This document shows positions 18,595 to 29,676 of a stretch of DNA of 36,424 nucleotides, one piece after another (position 1 is the first letter of the stretch; each line of letters opens with the position of its first letter). Below the pieces are notes generated by a model. The model did no database searches. It was given only the letters and a program-made list of their open reading frames with translations, and was not told the DNA's origin. Made by a program: the position numbers and the translations under genes. The DNA is from Monoraphidium neglectum (Eukaryota; Chlorophyta; Chlorophyceae; Sphaeropleales; Selenastraceae). The stretch lies in contig NW_014013617.1 of the NCBI RefSeq assembly GCF_000611645.1, forward strand, positions 42,469 through 78,892, given 5' to 3'.

Positions 18595-20839
18595 CTAGTC
18601 CTCCTCGCATTTTGAATCCCTGAACACCCTGGCCGGCCTCAACTTTGCGATTTCAAAGCGCAACCCGGGGTGTGCCCCCTGCAGCTCTTCGCAGCAAGCC
18701 CAGCTGACAGGCGGCGGCAGCTGCACTATGTGCTCTGAACAGCGCGGCAGCACCACCTGCTGTTTGGTGAGGCGCACAGAAATGGAACGCAGCGTGGGGC
18801 CACGCGTGCAAACGGGGCGGGGCGGGCCCAGCAGGAGCCGCAGCTTGGCGTCGTCCAGCCTCACAAAACCGAATAGATTGAATCCGCCCGGCACAGTTCT
18901 GTCCTCGAACATCAACGTCAGCAATTCCAGCCGTGCAAAGGCGCCCAGCGGCGCCAGCGCGTCGGCGGCGGGGTCGCCAGCGCCGGTGGCGATGCCGCCA
19001 AAGTGTGAGGGCGCCGTGATGGTCAGCGTGACCAGCGTGGCCGCGGGTGGCGCGGCCGCGGGCACCTGCAGCAGGTCCCCCAGGTGCATGTAGCCAGACA
19101 TGGCACCGATGTCAAGGTCGAGGGCCTGCAGGCTGCACCAGCGCTGCGCCCAGCGACTCGTGTGGCTGACAAACGTCGGCTCTCCGCCCTTAACTGCGTC
19201 GGCGCCGATCTCGCCAGCGCCGGTGATTGTGTCGCGAGGGGGCACCTCGAAATCGTAAGCCGCAGCTGGCATGCTGGGTATCCTACAGGGTAAGCACTGC
19301 GGGAAGCTGCGCGGCGCGATGCACGCCACAAGCGCAGTGAGGCCCAAGTTGCCCGCCGCGCGCAGCCAGGCGGCCGAAGCGTCGCAGCCGCTGGCCGACA
19401 GGCACATGGTGGTGCAGGTGTTTGCCTTGGTGATCTGGAGCTCCTCAATCGCCGGGTGACCGCCGCCGACGAGGGCCGCGCAGCAGCAAGAGCTGTCAAC
19501 CTGCAGAATGCGCAGCGCCGGCGCGACATGTGCCAAGCCTCGCATGCGCGCCTGGGCGGCGGCGCCGTGCGCTTGCCGTGGGTGCGGCGGAGCCTCTCGG
19601 TCGCCGGCGTCTCGTTCGTCCAGGACAGTCGCGAACTCGAGGCGCGTGAGGTTGGGCAGGGCGGGGCAGGCTGCGTCCAAGAGCTTCAAGACGTCTGCTG
19701 CGTCGCTTACGCGCAGCTCCAGCAGGTTTGGGCACGTCACGGCCAGGGTCTCCAAGAAATTTTTGTCGGGCGACGCCCAGGGGTCGTGCCTGCTCGAGGG
19801 CGCAGGCAGCAAAAGCAGGCAGCGCTTGAGTGCATGCATATGGCCGGCGTGCGTTGACACCACACGCATGATACGTTGGTACGTTCGCGTGTCTCTGGTC
19901 TGCTGCGGCGTCTCGAGCGCACCGGCCCGCTGCTCGGCGTATGCATGTCCCCACCCCCCCAGCCGGCCATGTCAAGGTGGGCTCACTGGCAGTCCATTTC
20001 AAGTCGTGTGAGGTGCTGCAACTGCCCTTCCTTGAAGTGTTGCATGCCGGTGAACAGCTCGATGCCAGGAAAGTCGCAGCTTTGGACTGCCAAATCATGC
20101 AGCCTGGGCAGCGCCGCTAGATCCAGCTCGCCAGGTGGGCGGTCCCAGCTGAGCTTGGTCAACGCAGGGAGGGCAGCGAGCGCATCGACCACCCGGTCGA
20201 GCCCTTAGTCGCTATCGTAGCTGTAGCTTGAGCGGAGGGCCAGGCAGATATCGACGCGCTGCAACTTGGTCATGTGCTGCAGCGCCGCCGCGACGGCGCT
20301 ATGGCAATCAAGGGCGGACGCCCAGCAGGTCAGGCCCAGCTTGGAAGTGTGGCCGCTGCTTCGAGCGGTGCGCAGGTGGTCGGGGGCCAGGTCTGCCAGG
20401 CGCAGGCCGAGCGACAAAAGGCCTGGGCAGAGGCGCGCCAGGTGCTCCAGGAGCCGGGTGTCCTCGTGGCTGTGGCCGATACTCAAGTCGGAGATGCGGG
20501 TCACGCCCGGCCAGGCGCCGTCTGGCAGGGCCGCGAACGGGCCCAGGAGTGTCGGCAGCGCCTCGCCGCGGGGTGCGCGGCGCAGCAGCGTCGTCGCTTT
20601 GGGAAAGCGCGCCGCCAGGGTAGCCACGGCAGGCAACACCTCCGTTGGCTGCTCCGCGGCTGTGAGCCCCAACGCCACTCGGCGCATCAGCGCGTCGATG
20701 TCTTCAGGCGGCGGCACGTCAGGCGCGCGTTGGCGCGCCAGCATGGTGGGTCAAGAGCCAACAACACCATGTCGATGCAAACATCCGGGAGATGTTCTAG
20801 ACTAGCACAAGTACCGTTAGGAAGCGCACGAGGAGGCAT
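18595..20839 (-). pseudogene. F-box/LRR-like gene with frameshift and in-frame stop
   Basis: The ATG at 20839 begins an F-box-like segment (LEHLPDVCIDMVLLALDPP, then ARLTCRRL) in a frame that stops at 20687. The leucine-rich remainder continues in another frame from about 20744; switching needs loss of one or gain of two bases between about 20690 and 20745, and no intron fits there. That second frame is cut by a TAA at 20205-20207 but reads on in the same frame with LRR-like sequence (ALAALPALTKLSW, LAALPRLHDLAVQSC). A normal intron (exon end 19987, next exon 19789) joins in frame to the last exon, 19789-18595, which has more Leu-rich units (CPNLLELRVSD, LEELQITK-like IEELQITK, LELLTLMFED). 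Such proteins are substrate receptors of SCF ubiquitin ligases. The breaks suggest a pseudogene, a null allele or sequencing errors. If it is active, an alternative ATG at 20744 would give a protein of 179 residues without the F-box. Confidence 0.7.
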
Positions 20840-21487
20840 TGGATAATTCAGCGCGGTCAAACTGCGGTGATCTGATTGGAAAGTCGATTGCGCGGTGTGT
20901 GTATCCGAAAGAGAAAGAAAATCTGCAGTTGAGGTATAATGTGATCCTGGAAACAGCACGCTACAACATTTGGCACCTGTGCCGTCGAAAACTGGTGCAT
21001 GCTCCTGCAGTGGTCCAGCTGTGATCAACCTGCGACGCGCGACCTGCTCCGCTGCAGTCGTGTCACCATGCTTGTCAAACGCCACACGTATAGCGAGCCC
21101 TGACGTGTGCTGTCCCCTTCTTGAACATAAATCCTGCTGGTGACCCACGCTTCTGTGGCGCCGATTTGCACAACCATCACTACTGCATCACAAAGGCTGT
21201 CGAGAACTGGTCTCCAGTTACACCAAGAGGCATATGGCGGCTGCGGGGTGTGGTCAGCAAATTTAAATGCTTGCCCGCAATAGGAATTGCGCTTGCCAAT
21301 TGAGATGGTGTGTTGCCGTCACATCATGGTTGCGTGGTGTTGCATGAAATTCCGATGCTGCCTAATCACACAGCATCCGGCCCTGGGCCATAAGGCTTCC
21401 AACTCAAGAAGCTGAATCACATTGCAATAATAACACCTGCCCACCGCACAGCATGAGCTCCCTCTTACTGCACCCGTCCTGCCCAAA
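20840..21487. other. Intergenic, AT-richer spacer upstream of F-box/LRR gene
   Basis: This holds the promoter side of the F-box/LRR gene and the 3' flank of the kinesin. It is AT-richer than the genes around it. A minus-strand TGTAA lies at 21218-21222, about 265 nt past the kinesin stop, and could be its poly(A) signal. No coding region was supported. Confidence 0.5.
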
Positions 21488-24400
21488 TCAGTGGCGCGCC
21501 GGCTTCGCAAACGAGCCCGATGGCCGCGGGCTCCCGCCCACCGACGGGACGGGGCTGGCCCGGTCCCCCAGTCTTGACGTGCGCAGCCCTGATGGCCCCC
21601 GAGTTGGACTGCTGCACGCGCTGGACGGGCGCGCGTCGCCGCCGCCCTCGCTGGCCCCTGCAACGCCCCCACTGCTGGCCTGCTTGTCGGCCGTGACCCT
21701 CTTGACGGGCCCCAGCTCGACCTGCGCCGCCCTGCTGGCAAAGTTGAGGGACGAGAGGGTCTCCTGCGTGGAGATGGCCTCTGGGGACAGGTTGCAGACC
21801 AGCATCACCTTGCTGCTGCCGCACAAGCTGTCCTGGAGCACCTGGGAGGGAAAAAGGCGTGGGTGCTGCTTGAAAAGCTCCTGGGTGTGTCGATGCCGCA
21901 ACCCTGCAGCTGCACGTCAGAAGGCGTGGAAGCAGGTGTGCAAGGCCCTTATTGGGCCCAACATGATGTTCTCGTAAGCTTTGATACCCCACCCACCTGG
22001 GTGAGCTTGCTGTTGCGGAAGGGGATCTGTTGGGTTGGGGTTGAAGGTTGCAGCAGGGGTGTGTCAGGCCCGGACGATACGTGATGGGCACGATTTTCAC
22101 CCGGGGGTCAGCCAGACTCATTTACAACTGCATCTGACAGCCTGGATGCACTCACATCCCAGCACAAATGCTCACATGTGGGGTGCGGCGCTGCAGCGCG
22201 CTGATGACGTCCCCCAGGGCTGACAAGCTCTTGTTGATGGCCTGCGCCTCCTTGAGCTGCTCCCCTGTGACCTCTGACCGCTCGATCCGCTCGCTGCCCG
22301 CCTACAAATTAAGTTCAAAAATAGTAGATTGGTGATAAAGGCTGGATTCCATTTGCAGATAAACAAGAGCTGTCAGGGAATTTCAAATGTGGCCCGGGGG
22401 TATGCAACCCTAGTGGTTGCACCCGAGAGCGATCAATGGCGGTGTGTGTGGGAGTGTCAGCCAGCCTGCACTTGGGCAGGTTGCCCATGACTCAATCAAC
22501 CAGCATCTTTGTAAGCGGCAGCACGTCCCTGCCCCCCCCCCTTGCGGCCCCACCCACCAAGTCGACGAGGTGCATGAGGGTGGTGACGGGCCGCCCCTCC
22601 TGCATGTTGCGGACCTTCACGCTGACCAGCGCGTGGCTGCGGCTGCTGACCGCGTTGAGCGCTGTGGACGCCGTGCGGCGCGCGCGGCTGCCCTCTCGGA
22701 GGGCGTCCTGGACCTCATCTGGTGTCGACACCGGCCGCCATAGCAGGGCCTGGACCCTGGGGGGTGGCAATCAGGTATAAGAAGCAACACATTGTGATTA
22801 ATGGCATCAGGCCTTGAGGAGGGGTGGGTAGTGTGGCAGTTGCCAAACGGTGCCCCTACTGAGCAGGGTCCAGGGGGGGACCCCACCTGTCCATGTTGGG
22901 CGGCAGCTCGCCGGCGCCGAGCGCCGACACATCGCGCGTGCAGCGCGCCACCGCGTCCTGCCCGGGAGCGCCGCTGCCGCCAGTCGCGGACGACAGGGCC
23001 AGCAGGTCGTGGACCGCCTGGCGGTGTTGTGTGAGCGCGAGGCGTTCAAGGTCTTACAGGCATGCCCCGCAGCAGTGGGGAGGGCCTCCCGGCAGTTCAG
23101 CAGCACTATGCTCACTTGGGCGTGCTGTTTCCCACAACCCCACACACCTGCGCTGCTGTGCAAGGTGCATTGCAACCTTGTCCCTGCATTTGGCAGCTGT
23201 GCTCATGTGCATCCGCTTGCACGCCGACGTTTGCACGCACCTCGTTGTAAATTTCCAACACTGCCACCGAGAAAGACCACGTGCGGTCAGGTTCCTCGGC
23301 GGCAATGCGGAACAGCTCCTGGGAGGTTTGATGTTGCAGGTGCAAGGTGACCCGGGCACCCAAGATTAGCAGGGTGCCTGATAATCAGCGGCAAAAGCAC
23401 TCCCAAGCGCCAGATCGGCAAGGGGGCACGGCTGACGACCGAGAGTGCAGAGGTGCAGGCTTGTGAGCTGTAACGCTTGCAGCCCGCATAGAGGGGGGAG
23501 CCCTGCCAGCGCACCTGCAGCGCGCGCGTGTTGATGCCGGGGTCCTCCGTCGGCCCCTGCATGGTGAAGGTCTTGCCGCTGCCCGTCTGTCCGTAAGCAA
23601 AGATGCACACGTTGTAGCCGTCGGCGCAGGACCGCACCAGCGGCAGCACCTCGGCAAACACGCGCCCCTGGTCCGCGTCGGGGCCGAACACAGCGTCAAA
23701 TTCGAACTCGCGGTGGCGGCACGAGGTGGGGTCCTGGAGCGTCAGGAGGCCCTCCAGGGGGAAGTTGATGACGGAGCGCGCGCAGGGCTGCGGGGGCCGC
23801 ACGCGGGCCATGACGCGGATGTTGCCGCGCACGACCTGCACGGGGCGTCAGGCGGCGCGACGAGTTGGAGCGGGTGTGAGCTCCAGCCGCAGCAGGACGG
23901 AACGCCGGTCAGGTGTGGAAGCAGCTTGCTGATAAGCAGTCCACGATGATTTTACAACGCAGGACGGACTGGAGGGACATCCGCTTGTCAGGCAGCACAC
24001 CTGCAGCTGCTCGTGCAGCTGCCGCCTGACTGCCCGCTCCTTCAAAAAGTTATCCTTCCACTCCGCTGCCGCAGCGCTCGCTGCCGCCACCGTCGCCTGT
24101 GCCTCCATGAGAGCCGCCTGCAGCGAAGCCACCTGCCGCAGGCAAGGCGGGTGTGCCCGCAGATGTTTTGCTCGACTCCGGTGATGTGCACCGATTGCAA
24201 CCCTTCTAGAAACGGCAGAAATCCAGGCCTGTTGCCGTGCCGCCAAAGCTGCTACCGCGCCTGCCGTGAAACGAGGCGTATCAAAGACTGATTGCAAGGG
24301 CCCACGCACCTGTGCAATGACGGCCACCGCCTTATCGCGCTCTTCCACCGCTTTGGCCCTCTCCTGCTGCGCCCGTTGCCGCTCCTGTGGGATGAGAGAC

Positions 24401-26016
24401 GCGGCCCTCAGAAGTGGACACGCGCTCCACTCACTCTCAAAACCCTGCTGTCCTTCCATTTTCATAACAGGACAGCTCAATTTTTGGCTCGAGGCGCACT
24501 GCCACCCGTGCCCCAACAGGCTGGCTGGGTGTTCCGCCACAGCCGCCACCCACCTGCACAGCGCGGTCCCGATCAGCTTCGACCTCAGTCGTGTGGCCCC
24601 TCAGCGCCGCCAGCTCAGCGCCCCGCGCGTCCAGCTGCTCCTGCAGCAGCTTCCCCTCGCGCTCGCTCTTGTCGCTGTCGCCCGCGCTGCGGTCCTGCCA
24701 GATCGCCATTTGGCGCCGCATCGCCTCCAGATCCTGGCGATCAAATAAGGCGAAGCTGTTGCACATCCGTTCCCAGCACAGCCGGGAGCGCAAGCTTCGG
24801 TGACAAAGCTGCACTTCCTGGTGGGAGACCACAGGCCCCTCCACACTACGGCAGAACACTTCCGGCGCAAGCTGCTCCCAAACGCACCCTCCGCACCCAC
24901 CTGCGCCAGCCCGTCCCTCTCTCGCTGAACCCCCTCCAGCTGCGCGTTCATGGTGGACAGGGTGGACTCCAAGTCATACTGCAACAGGGGCAGCGGCGAT
25001 CATTGGCGACGCCAGGTCAGCGTGGTGAGGCCGCCCACATAGTACCAACCAAGAACAACCACCAACTGAGCTGCGCCTCACGCGCCTGCCTGCATCGTCC
25101 CTATTCCAGGGCCCCGCGGGTCATCCCTGCCCGCTGCAGGTGGCGCGTCAACCTTCGGGGCCATAAGCATGTCGCGCCGCACCTTGGCCTTCCACGCCTC
25201 TAGGTTCTCCTCTTTGAGCCGCTCGCACTCCGCCACCGCCGCCTCTGCTTCCGCGACCCGCTGCTGCAGCGACCGGCACTCCGCCTCCAGCCTGAACGAT
25301 TGATTTGAGGGGTGCCACCTTGACTTAAGAGTTCAACAGACTTTCGCAGATACACCCGATCTGTGGCACAACAGCACCGTGCTATCCGCTGGTCTCCCTC
25401 AGCCCAGGCACCCGTCAGGTGTGGGTGCCTCGCGCTTGCGCAGTCGCGCCCACCTGCTCCTCGCCACCTCCTTCTCCAGCAGCCGCTCGTTGGCTTCTGC
25501 CAGCGCCTCCCCCATTGCTTGGTGCCGTGCCTCGTCGTCACTTTCTCGCGCCGCGTCGTCCTCTGCCGCGGTGACGTACCTTTGTTGGGGAAAGCAGCAG
25601 GGTTTAAGGCTTCAAGCCCACAATGACATGCCAGGGCGGTCCTCGTTCAGACCACATGCACGTTCAGTTGTAATACTTATATAAGCTCAAATTGAGCATG
25701 ATGAAAACACATGCTACAACTCACCACTGCTGCTTTGCTTGATTGATGCTTGCTCTTGTGACACGCAGCATCCCCAACCCTGATCCTGCTCAAGCCGTGC
25801 TCAACCCACCTGGAATAATTTTTGATGGCGCCCCAAGTGGATGACGCCGTTGACAACCCCCCGCCGCCAGCCATCATGCCTCCGCCGTAGCCTGCGCCCG
25901 GCCCTGTGCCACCGCTGCTGCCGGCGCTCGCGTTTGTCGTGCGCCTGCTCGCAGAGGTGCGCGGCTGCGTGCTGCCTGCCACCGCGTCTGACCCTCCGTT
26001 GGTCTGCCATTCGCGT

Positions 26017-26049
<33 letters not shown>

Positions 26050-26830
26050 GGTTGCTGTTGATGATTCTGCGACTGACGCGGCAGCGGTGGCAGCCCTGAC
26101 AGCGTCGCTCCGGGATGGCCCACCAGAGCCGAGGTGTTCGCGACGGTCGACGTCCGCTGGCGCACCCAGCTGCTGACGTTGCTGAACCAGTCGCTGCTGC
26201 TGCTGCCCAGCGCAGCTGCCGCGGCCATCGTGGGGCTGTTGGAGGGGCGGTCAGGGTCGCCCAGGGACTGCAGCAGGTCCTTGTTCGGAACCCCCGATGA
26301 AAAGGAGGCGGCGGAGCGCGCTGGTGCGGCTGCTGCGCTGGGGCTCGCATGCGCAGCGTCATCATCATCGTCAAAAGCGCTGCTCGGGCGAGACGGCTCT
26401 GCAGCGCGACATGCGCGTGGTGGGTTGAAGGGCTGGTACGAAGAGCTCAAGATGTCGTCTGCTGCCGCTGCCCTGCATATTTTACTGGTGGCAGCTGAGC
26501 TGGAGCCGGTTGACCAACGCAGCACCTGACGGACACCGCTGGCCGACAGTGCAAAGTTTCACAGCCCCACGCACCTCGTGCGGACTTGATCAATCGTTCC
26601 TTGCCATCGCCTTTCTCCTCCAGCTTCAGCTCGAGCAGCGCGATCTTCTCTAGCAGCCTGTCCACCAGCTCCCCCTTGATGCGGGGAGATGCGGTATGAA
26701 GGGCTACCAAGGGGTCCTCTGGACCTTGCGCTCGCGGGAAGACGCCCTCACGCTGCATTTCGTTCGTTGACTGGGCGGGCCCTGCAGGAAGCCTGCCCTC
26801 ATTCAAAACCTGCGTCAACGAAGCATCCAC
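21488..26830 (-). CDS. Kinesin-14 (C-terminal motor kinesin)
   Basis: Predicted minus-end-directed microtubule motor. Exons: 26830-26575, 26494-25810, 25579-25454, 25291-25153 (or to 25183), 24978-24901, 24733-24554, 24384-24310, 24132-24001, 23835-23515, 23318-23241, 23017-22887, 22756-22558, 22301-22176, 22026-21997, 21841-21488; about 969 residues in one frame. The N-terminal third is disordered with one poly-Q run. Coiled coil follows ([23 protein letters not shown]). The motor is at the C-terminal end and starts with the kinesin-14 neck [12 protein letters not shown]. Motifs: P-loop [11 protein letters not shown], switch I NAVSSRSH, switch II LVDLAGSER, and then [11 protein letters not shown] Ser/Pro-rich tail of about 65 residues follows the motor. 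The 5' end is unresolved: the frame opens at a TTTTAG acceptor-like site at about 26834 without an ATG, so a short upstream exon is missing. The second exon start (26494) is one of several frame-compatible choices. Confidence 0.93.
21997..22026 (-). other. 30-nt kinesin micro-exon
   Basis: Exactly ten codons ([10 protein letters not shown]) between an AACAG acceptor and a GTGGGT donor, phase 0 on both sides. It supplies a highly conserved kinesin motor motif that neither flanking exon encodes. Confidence 0.9.
26018..26052 (-). repeat. CAG repeat coding poly-Q in the kinesin N-terminal region
   Basis: A CTG run on the plus strand reads as about ten consecutive Gln codons followed by a short QQP/QQ stretch in the kinesin frame. 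It lies in the disordered N-terminal part, not in the motor. Confidence 0.85.
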
Positions 26831-27081
26831 TTTCTAAAACAATCTGGGTTATATGTCAATTGATCAAAGCTCGTTCGCTTGCAAGCGATCTGCAGCAGCT
26901 GCATCCAACTTAGGGCTGATGTTCTATCATTTCAACGTCTGAGAACGCATGCAAAATTAGCGCGTTATTCACGCGTCAGGGTGCACCCAAGGACATTGGT
27001 CAGCTTTGAAAGCTGTGGAACCACGCGCGCTGCTGCTGCTGCCGTCACTTGGGCTCAGCTGGCGCCTGACACAAAACGCCG
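26831..27081. promoter_or_regulatory. Divergent promoter, kinesin-14 / CobW-type GTPase
   Basis: About 250 nt between the first kinesin exon seen and the ATG of the GTPase. It contains a perfect 15-bp odd palindrome at 27001-27015 (arms CAGCTTT and AAAGCTG around G) and a GCTTGCAAGC palindrome at about 26876-26885. It probably also includes the short missing kinesin 5' exon. Confidence 0.45.
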
Positions 27082-29252
27082 ATGGCGGCGGTGACGGTGC
27101 GGAAATTGAAGCTTCCAATCCCCGTCACAATAGTGACAGGTGGCCTCGGCACGGGCAAGACCACTGTACTCCGCCACCTAGTGGCGAACAAGCCGCCTGA
27201 GGGTGGGTCGCCCCGCGCCATCTGATGTGCACTTCGCCGCCGCCCATAGCTTGCACATCTCAAATTAGGACCACGCAGCAAGGCTCGTCAGCAATTATGC
27301 ATTGTAGGCTTGTGATCCGCCGCGCCTGGCCTACACCGCTCCCTCCGAACACCCAGAGCACTGGGCGATCGTGGTGAACGAGTTTGGCGCTGTAGGGATC
27401 GATGGCGCCGCCATCGAGGCCGCGGCCGCCGACAGCGGCGGCGGGAGGACGGTGGTGAGGCAGATCGCCGGCGGCTGCATGTGCTGCGTCACGTTGGGGC
27501 TGCTGTCGGCCTGCATCGCCCAGATCATCCGGCAGACCAAGCCTGACAGGTGTGGTGTCAGCTATGGCATCACCAGGCTAACATCCCAAATGTGTGCGCG
27601 TGTCCGTGTGAATGTATGAGAGAGGGAGAGAAAGTGTGTGTGTGTGTGTGTGCATGTGTGTGTGTGTGTGTGTGTGTGTGCGCGTGTGTGTGTGTGCGTG
27701 TGCGCGCGCGTGAATATGTGTTTGGATTTGTCGCGCAGCGGGCAAGCTGACCTCGTTTGGCGTGCCGAAACAGCGGCCATGCCCCTACATCATTGCTGTT
27801 TTGCTCTTCTGTATCAGCTGGCGCGCGATTCCAGCATGATCCAATCCGCTTTCGCGCATACCGCCGTGCACGCGCCGCTCAACCGCCCAGGCTGCTCCTG
27901 GAGCCGAGCGGGCTGGGCCACCCAGGGGGCCTGGTGGACGTGCTGCGGGGGGAGCACCTGCGCAGCGCGCTGCACCTCAACGCCATCATCTGCCTGGTGC
28001 GCCGCGGGGCGCGGGCACGGTCTCGTGCGCTGCGCACGCTGGCGCCGGCGGCCGCCGTTTCAAATGGCGCGGCTGGCAGCACAGCTCGTCTACAAGAAGC
28101 AGAGTCTGGCCATCGACCTCTTCCCAGTGTTGTGCAATACCCACCTTGCATGTGTTCAACTTCAATCAGGTGGACCTATCTTGCTTTGACCCGCCGGCTC
28201 TGGAGGGCGTAGGCGTGATCTCAGATCAGATCGCGATCGCAGACATTCTCGTTGGCAGCAAAGCTGATCTGCTGCCAGGGAAGGGGGTCGCCGGCGGCGG
28301 GGACCACGGATGTCGGGCGGAAGCGGATCAGGCAGCTGCAGGTGACGGCGCAGACGCCCTTTTGGAGGGGCCAGGTGCAGCGTCGCCCTTGCTGGAACGG
28401 GAGCTGGCGCCGGCAGCCAACGCGTCAGCCGCAGGACATGATAAGAAGGAGCCGGGCGGAGACGAATGCGGGCGCGCCAGCGTCGCGCGCGGCGGTGTGC
28501 CAGGCACGGTCGCAGCCTTCAAGGAGTGGGCCGGCAGCATGTACCCCCCAAAGTGTGAGGTGCTGGTGATTGACGGCGGAAGGCTGGACCCTGCTGTGCT
28601 GGACCGTCCCCGCAGCAGCGCGTTTGCAACACTAACCGCCGCCTGGCGGCAGCCGGGCGGCCGCGCGCGGCGGAGGGGTGGCGGCGGCGGTGGCGGCGCC
28701 ACGAACGCGGCAGCGGCCGGAGCGCCGGCGCCTGCGGCGGCGGAGGATCAGCTGCAGGAGCAGCCTGAGCCACCCGCGCCACGCGCGCCCACACGAGTGC
28801 TGCGGCCCGGGGACGTGTCATCAGATGGGCATGCAGCGTGCGGCTGGGTGTTTCACGAGTCCGACGTCTTTGACCGCCCCCGCCTGCTGGGCCTGCTGCG
28901 CGCGCTGCGGCCGCCGCGCGTGGCGCGCGCGAAAGGCGTGTTTCGCGTTGGCCCCACTGAGTGGGTGCTGCCCTCAGTGGTGCTTGGTGGGAACGGGTTT
29001 CACGACGTTGCTCTGACAAAAGCGTGCTACCGGGGACAAAGCTGTGCTGAGGTGATACTGACAGCGGCGGCCAACCGTGTGGCTAACGGGGCAGGCGAAG
29101 CGGGAAGCGCAGCAGACACTGTAGCAGCAAATTGCGAAGCCGCTTCAGGCAAGGACATGGAGCGGCGCGTCGCGGCGGCAGTTTTGGCAGCAATACAGGG
29201 GGACTTTGGGCCCTTGGACTTGGTTTTTCTGGACGCTTTGGTGGCGACTTGA
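27082..29252 (+). CDS. COG0523/CobW-type GTPase metallochaperone
   Basis: Four exons: 27082-27202, 27357-27549, 27891-27996, 28170-29252; 500 residues in one frame. Members of this G3E GTPase family deliver metals (for example zinc to methionine aminopeptidase, or cobalt in cobalamin synthesis). Walker A is GGLGTGKTT (residues 20-28). NEFGAVGIDG is at about 48-57, the metal-binding GGCMCC motif has Cys at about 81, 83 and 84, LLEPSGLGHPGGL follows in exon 3, and SKAD stands where NKxD is usual. The C-terminal CobW_C-like part is recognisable as CGWVFHESDVFDRPRL. Between the two domains lie Ala/Gly/Arg-rich insertions (about residues 165-235 and 285-330). The metal cannot be told from sequence. 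No transit peptide is evident. Its start is divergent from the kinesin. Confidence 0.92.
27635..27715. repeat. TG dinucleotide microsatellite in CobW-type gene intron
   Basis: A long GT/GTGC alternating run within intron 2 (27550-27890). Long ORFs over it in other frames are artefacts of the repeat. Confidence 0.9.
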
Positions 29253-29676
29253 TGTTACTCGCCTCTACCGGTGCTGTGTGATCACAAAGCACCCACACAT
29301 AATAATGTGTCCAAGATGACTTGAGGCGATTCGCTCTCGCTTTGCAAGCAGCCAGCTTGCCAGTGCATCCAGCAGAGGAATAAATTCGTAGGCGCCAGCA
29401 TATAGATGCATAAGAATATGGCGCAACTACACACCTGCCAGTATCTCACAATCCTCCCCCCCCCCCCCAAACGGCTAGAGTAGCTACATGCTGCAAGTCG
29501 ATTGAGCCCCTTGGCACTCAGTTTATGATGCGTGCAAGTGTGCGTAAAAACGTACGACCTAGACGAAATGATATCGGCATCCGCATAACGAGGCACTATT
29601 CCTCCATCCTGCAAACCAACTCGGCGGCGCATCAGGAACATCAAAATGACTGCGTGAGCTCACACAAACCAGCGCG
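29253..29676. other. Convergent 3' region, CobW-type gene / SnoaL-like gene
   Basis: A spacer of 424 nt between two stops facing each other. It contains a C run near 29457-29468 and AT-richer sequence. No TGTAA was found on either strand close to the stops, and no coding region is supported. Confidence 0.5.

Noticed and set aside
27562..27780. Open frames of repeated Thr/His or Cys/Val
   Set aside because: Produced by the TG microsatellite in an intron.
28955..28981. Short inverted repeat CCACTGAG/CTCAGTGG
   Set aside because: It is within a conserved coding stretch of the CobW_C domain, so it is best explained by codon choice.
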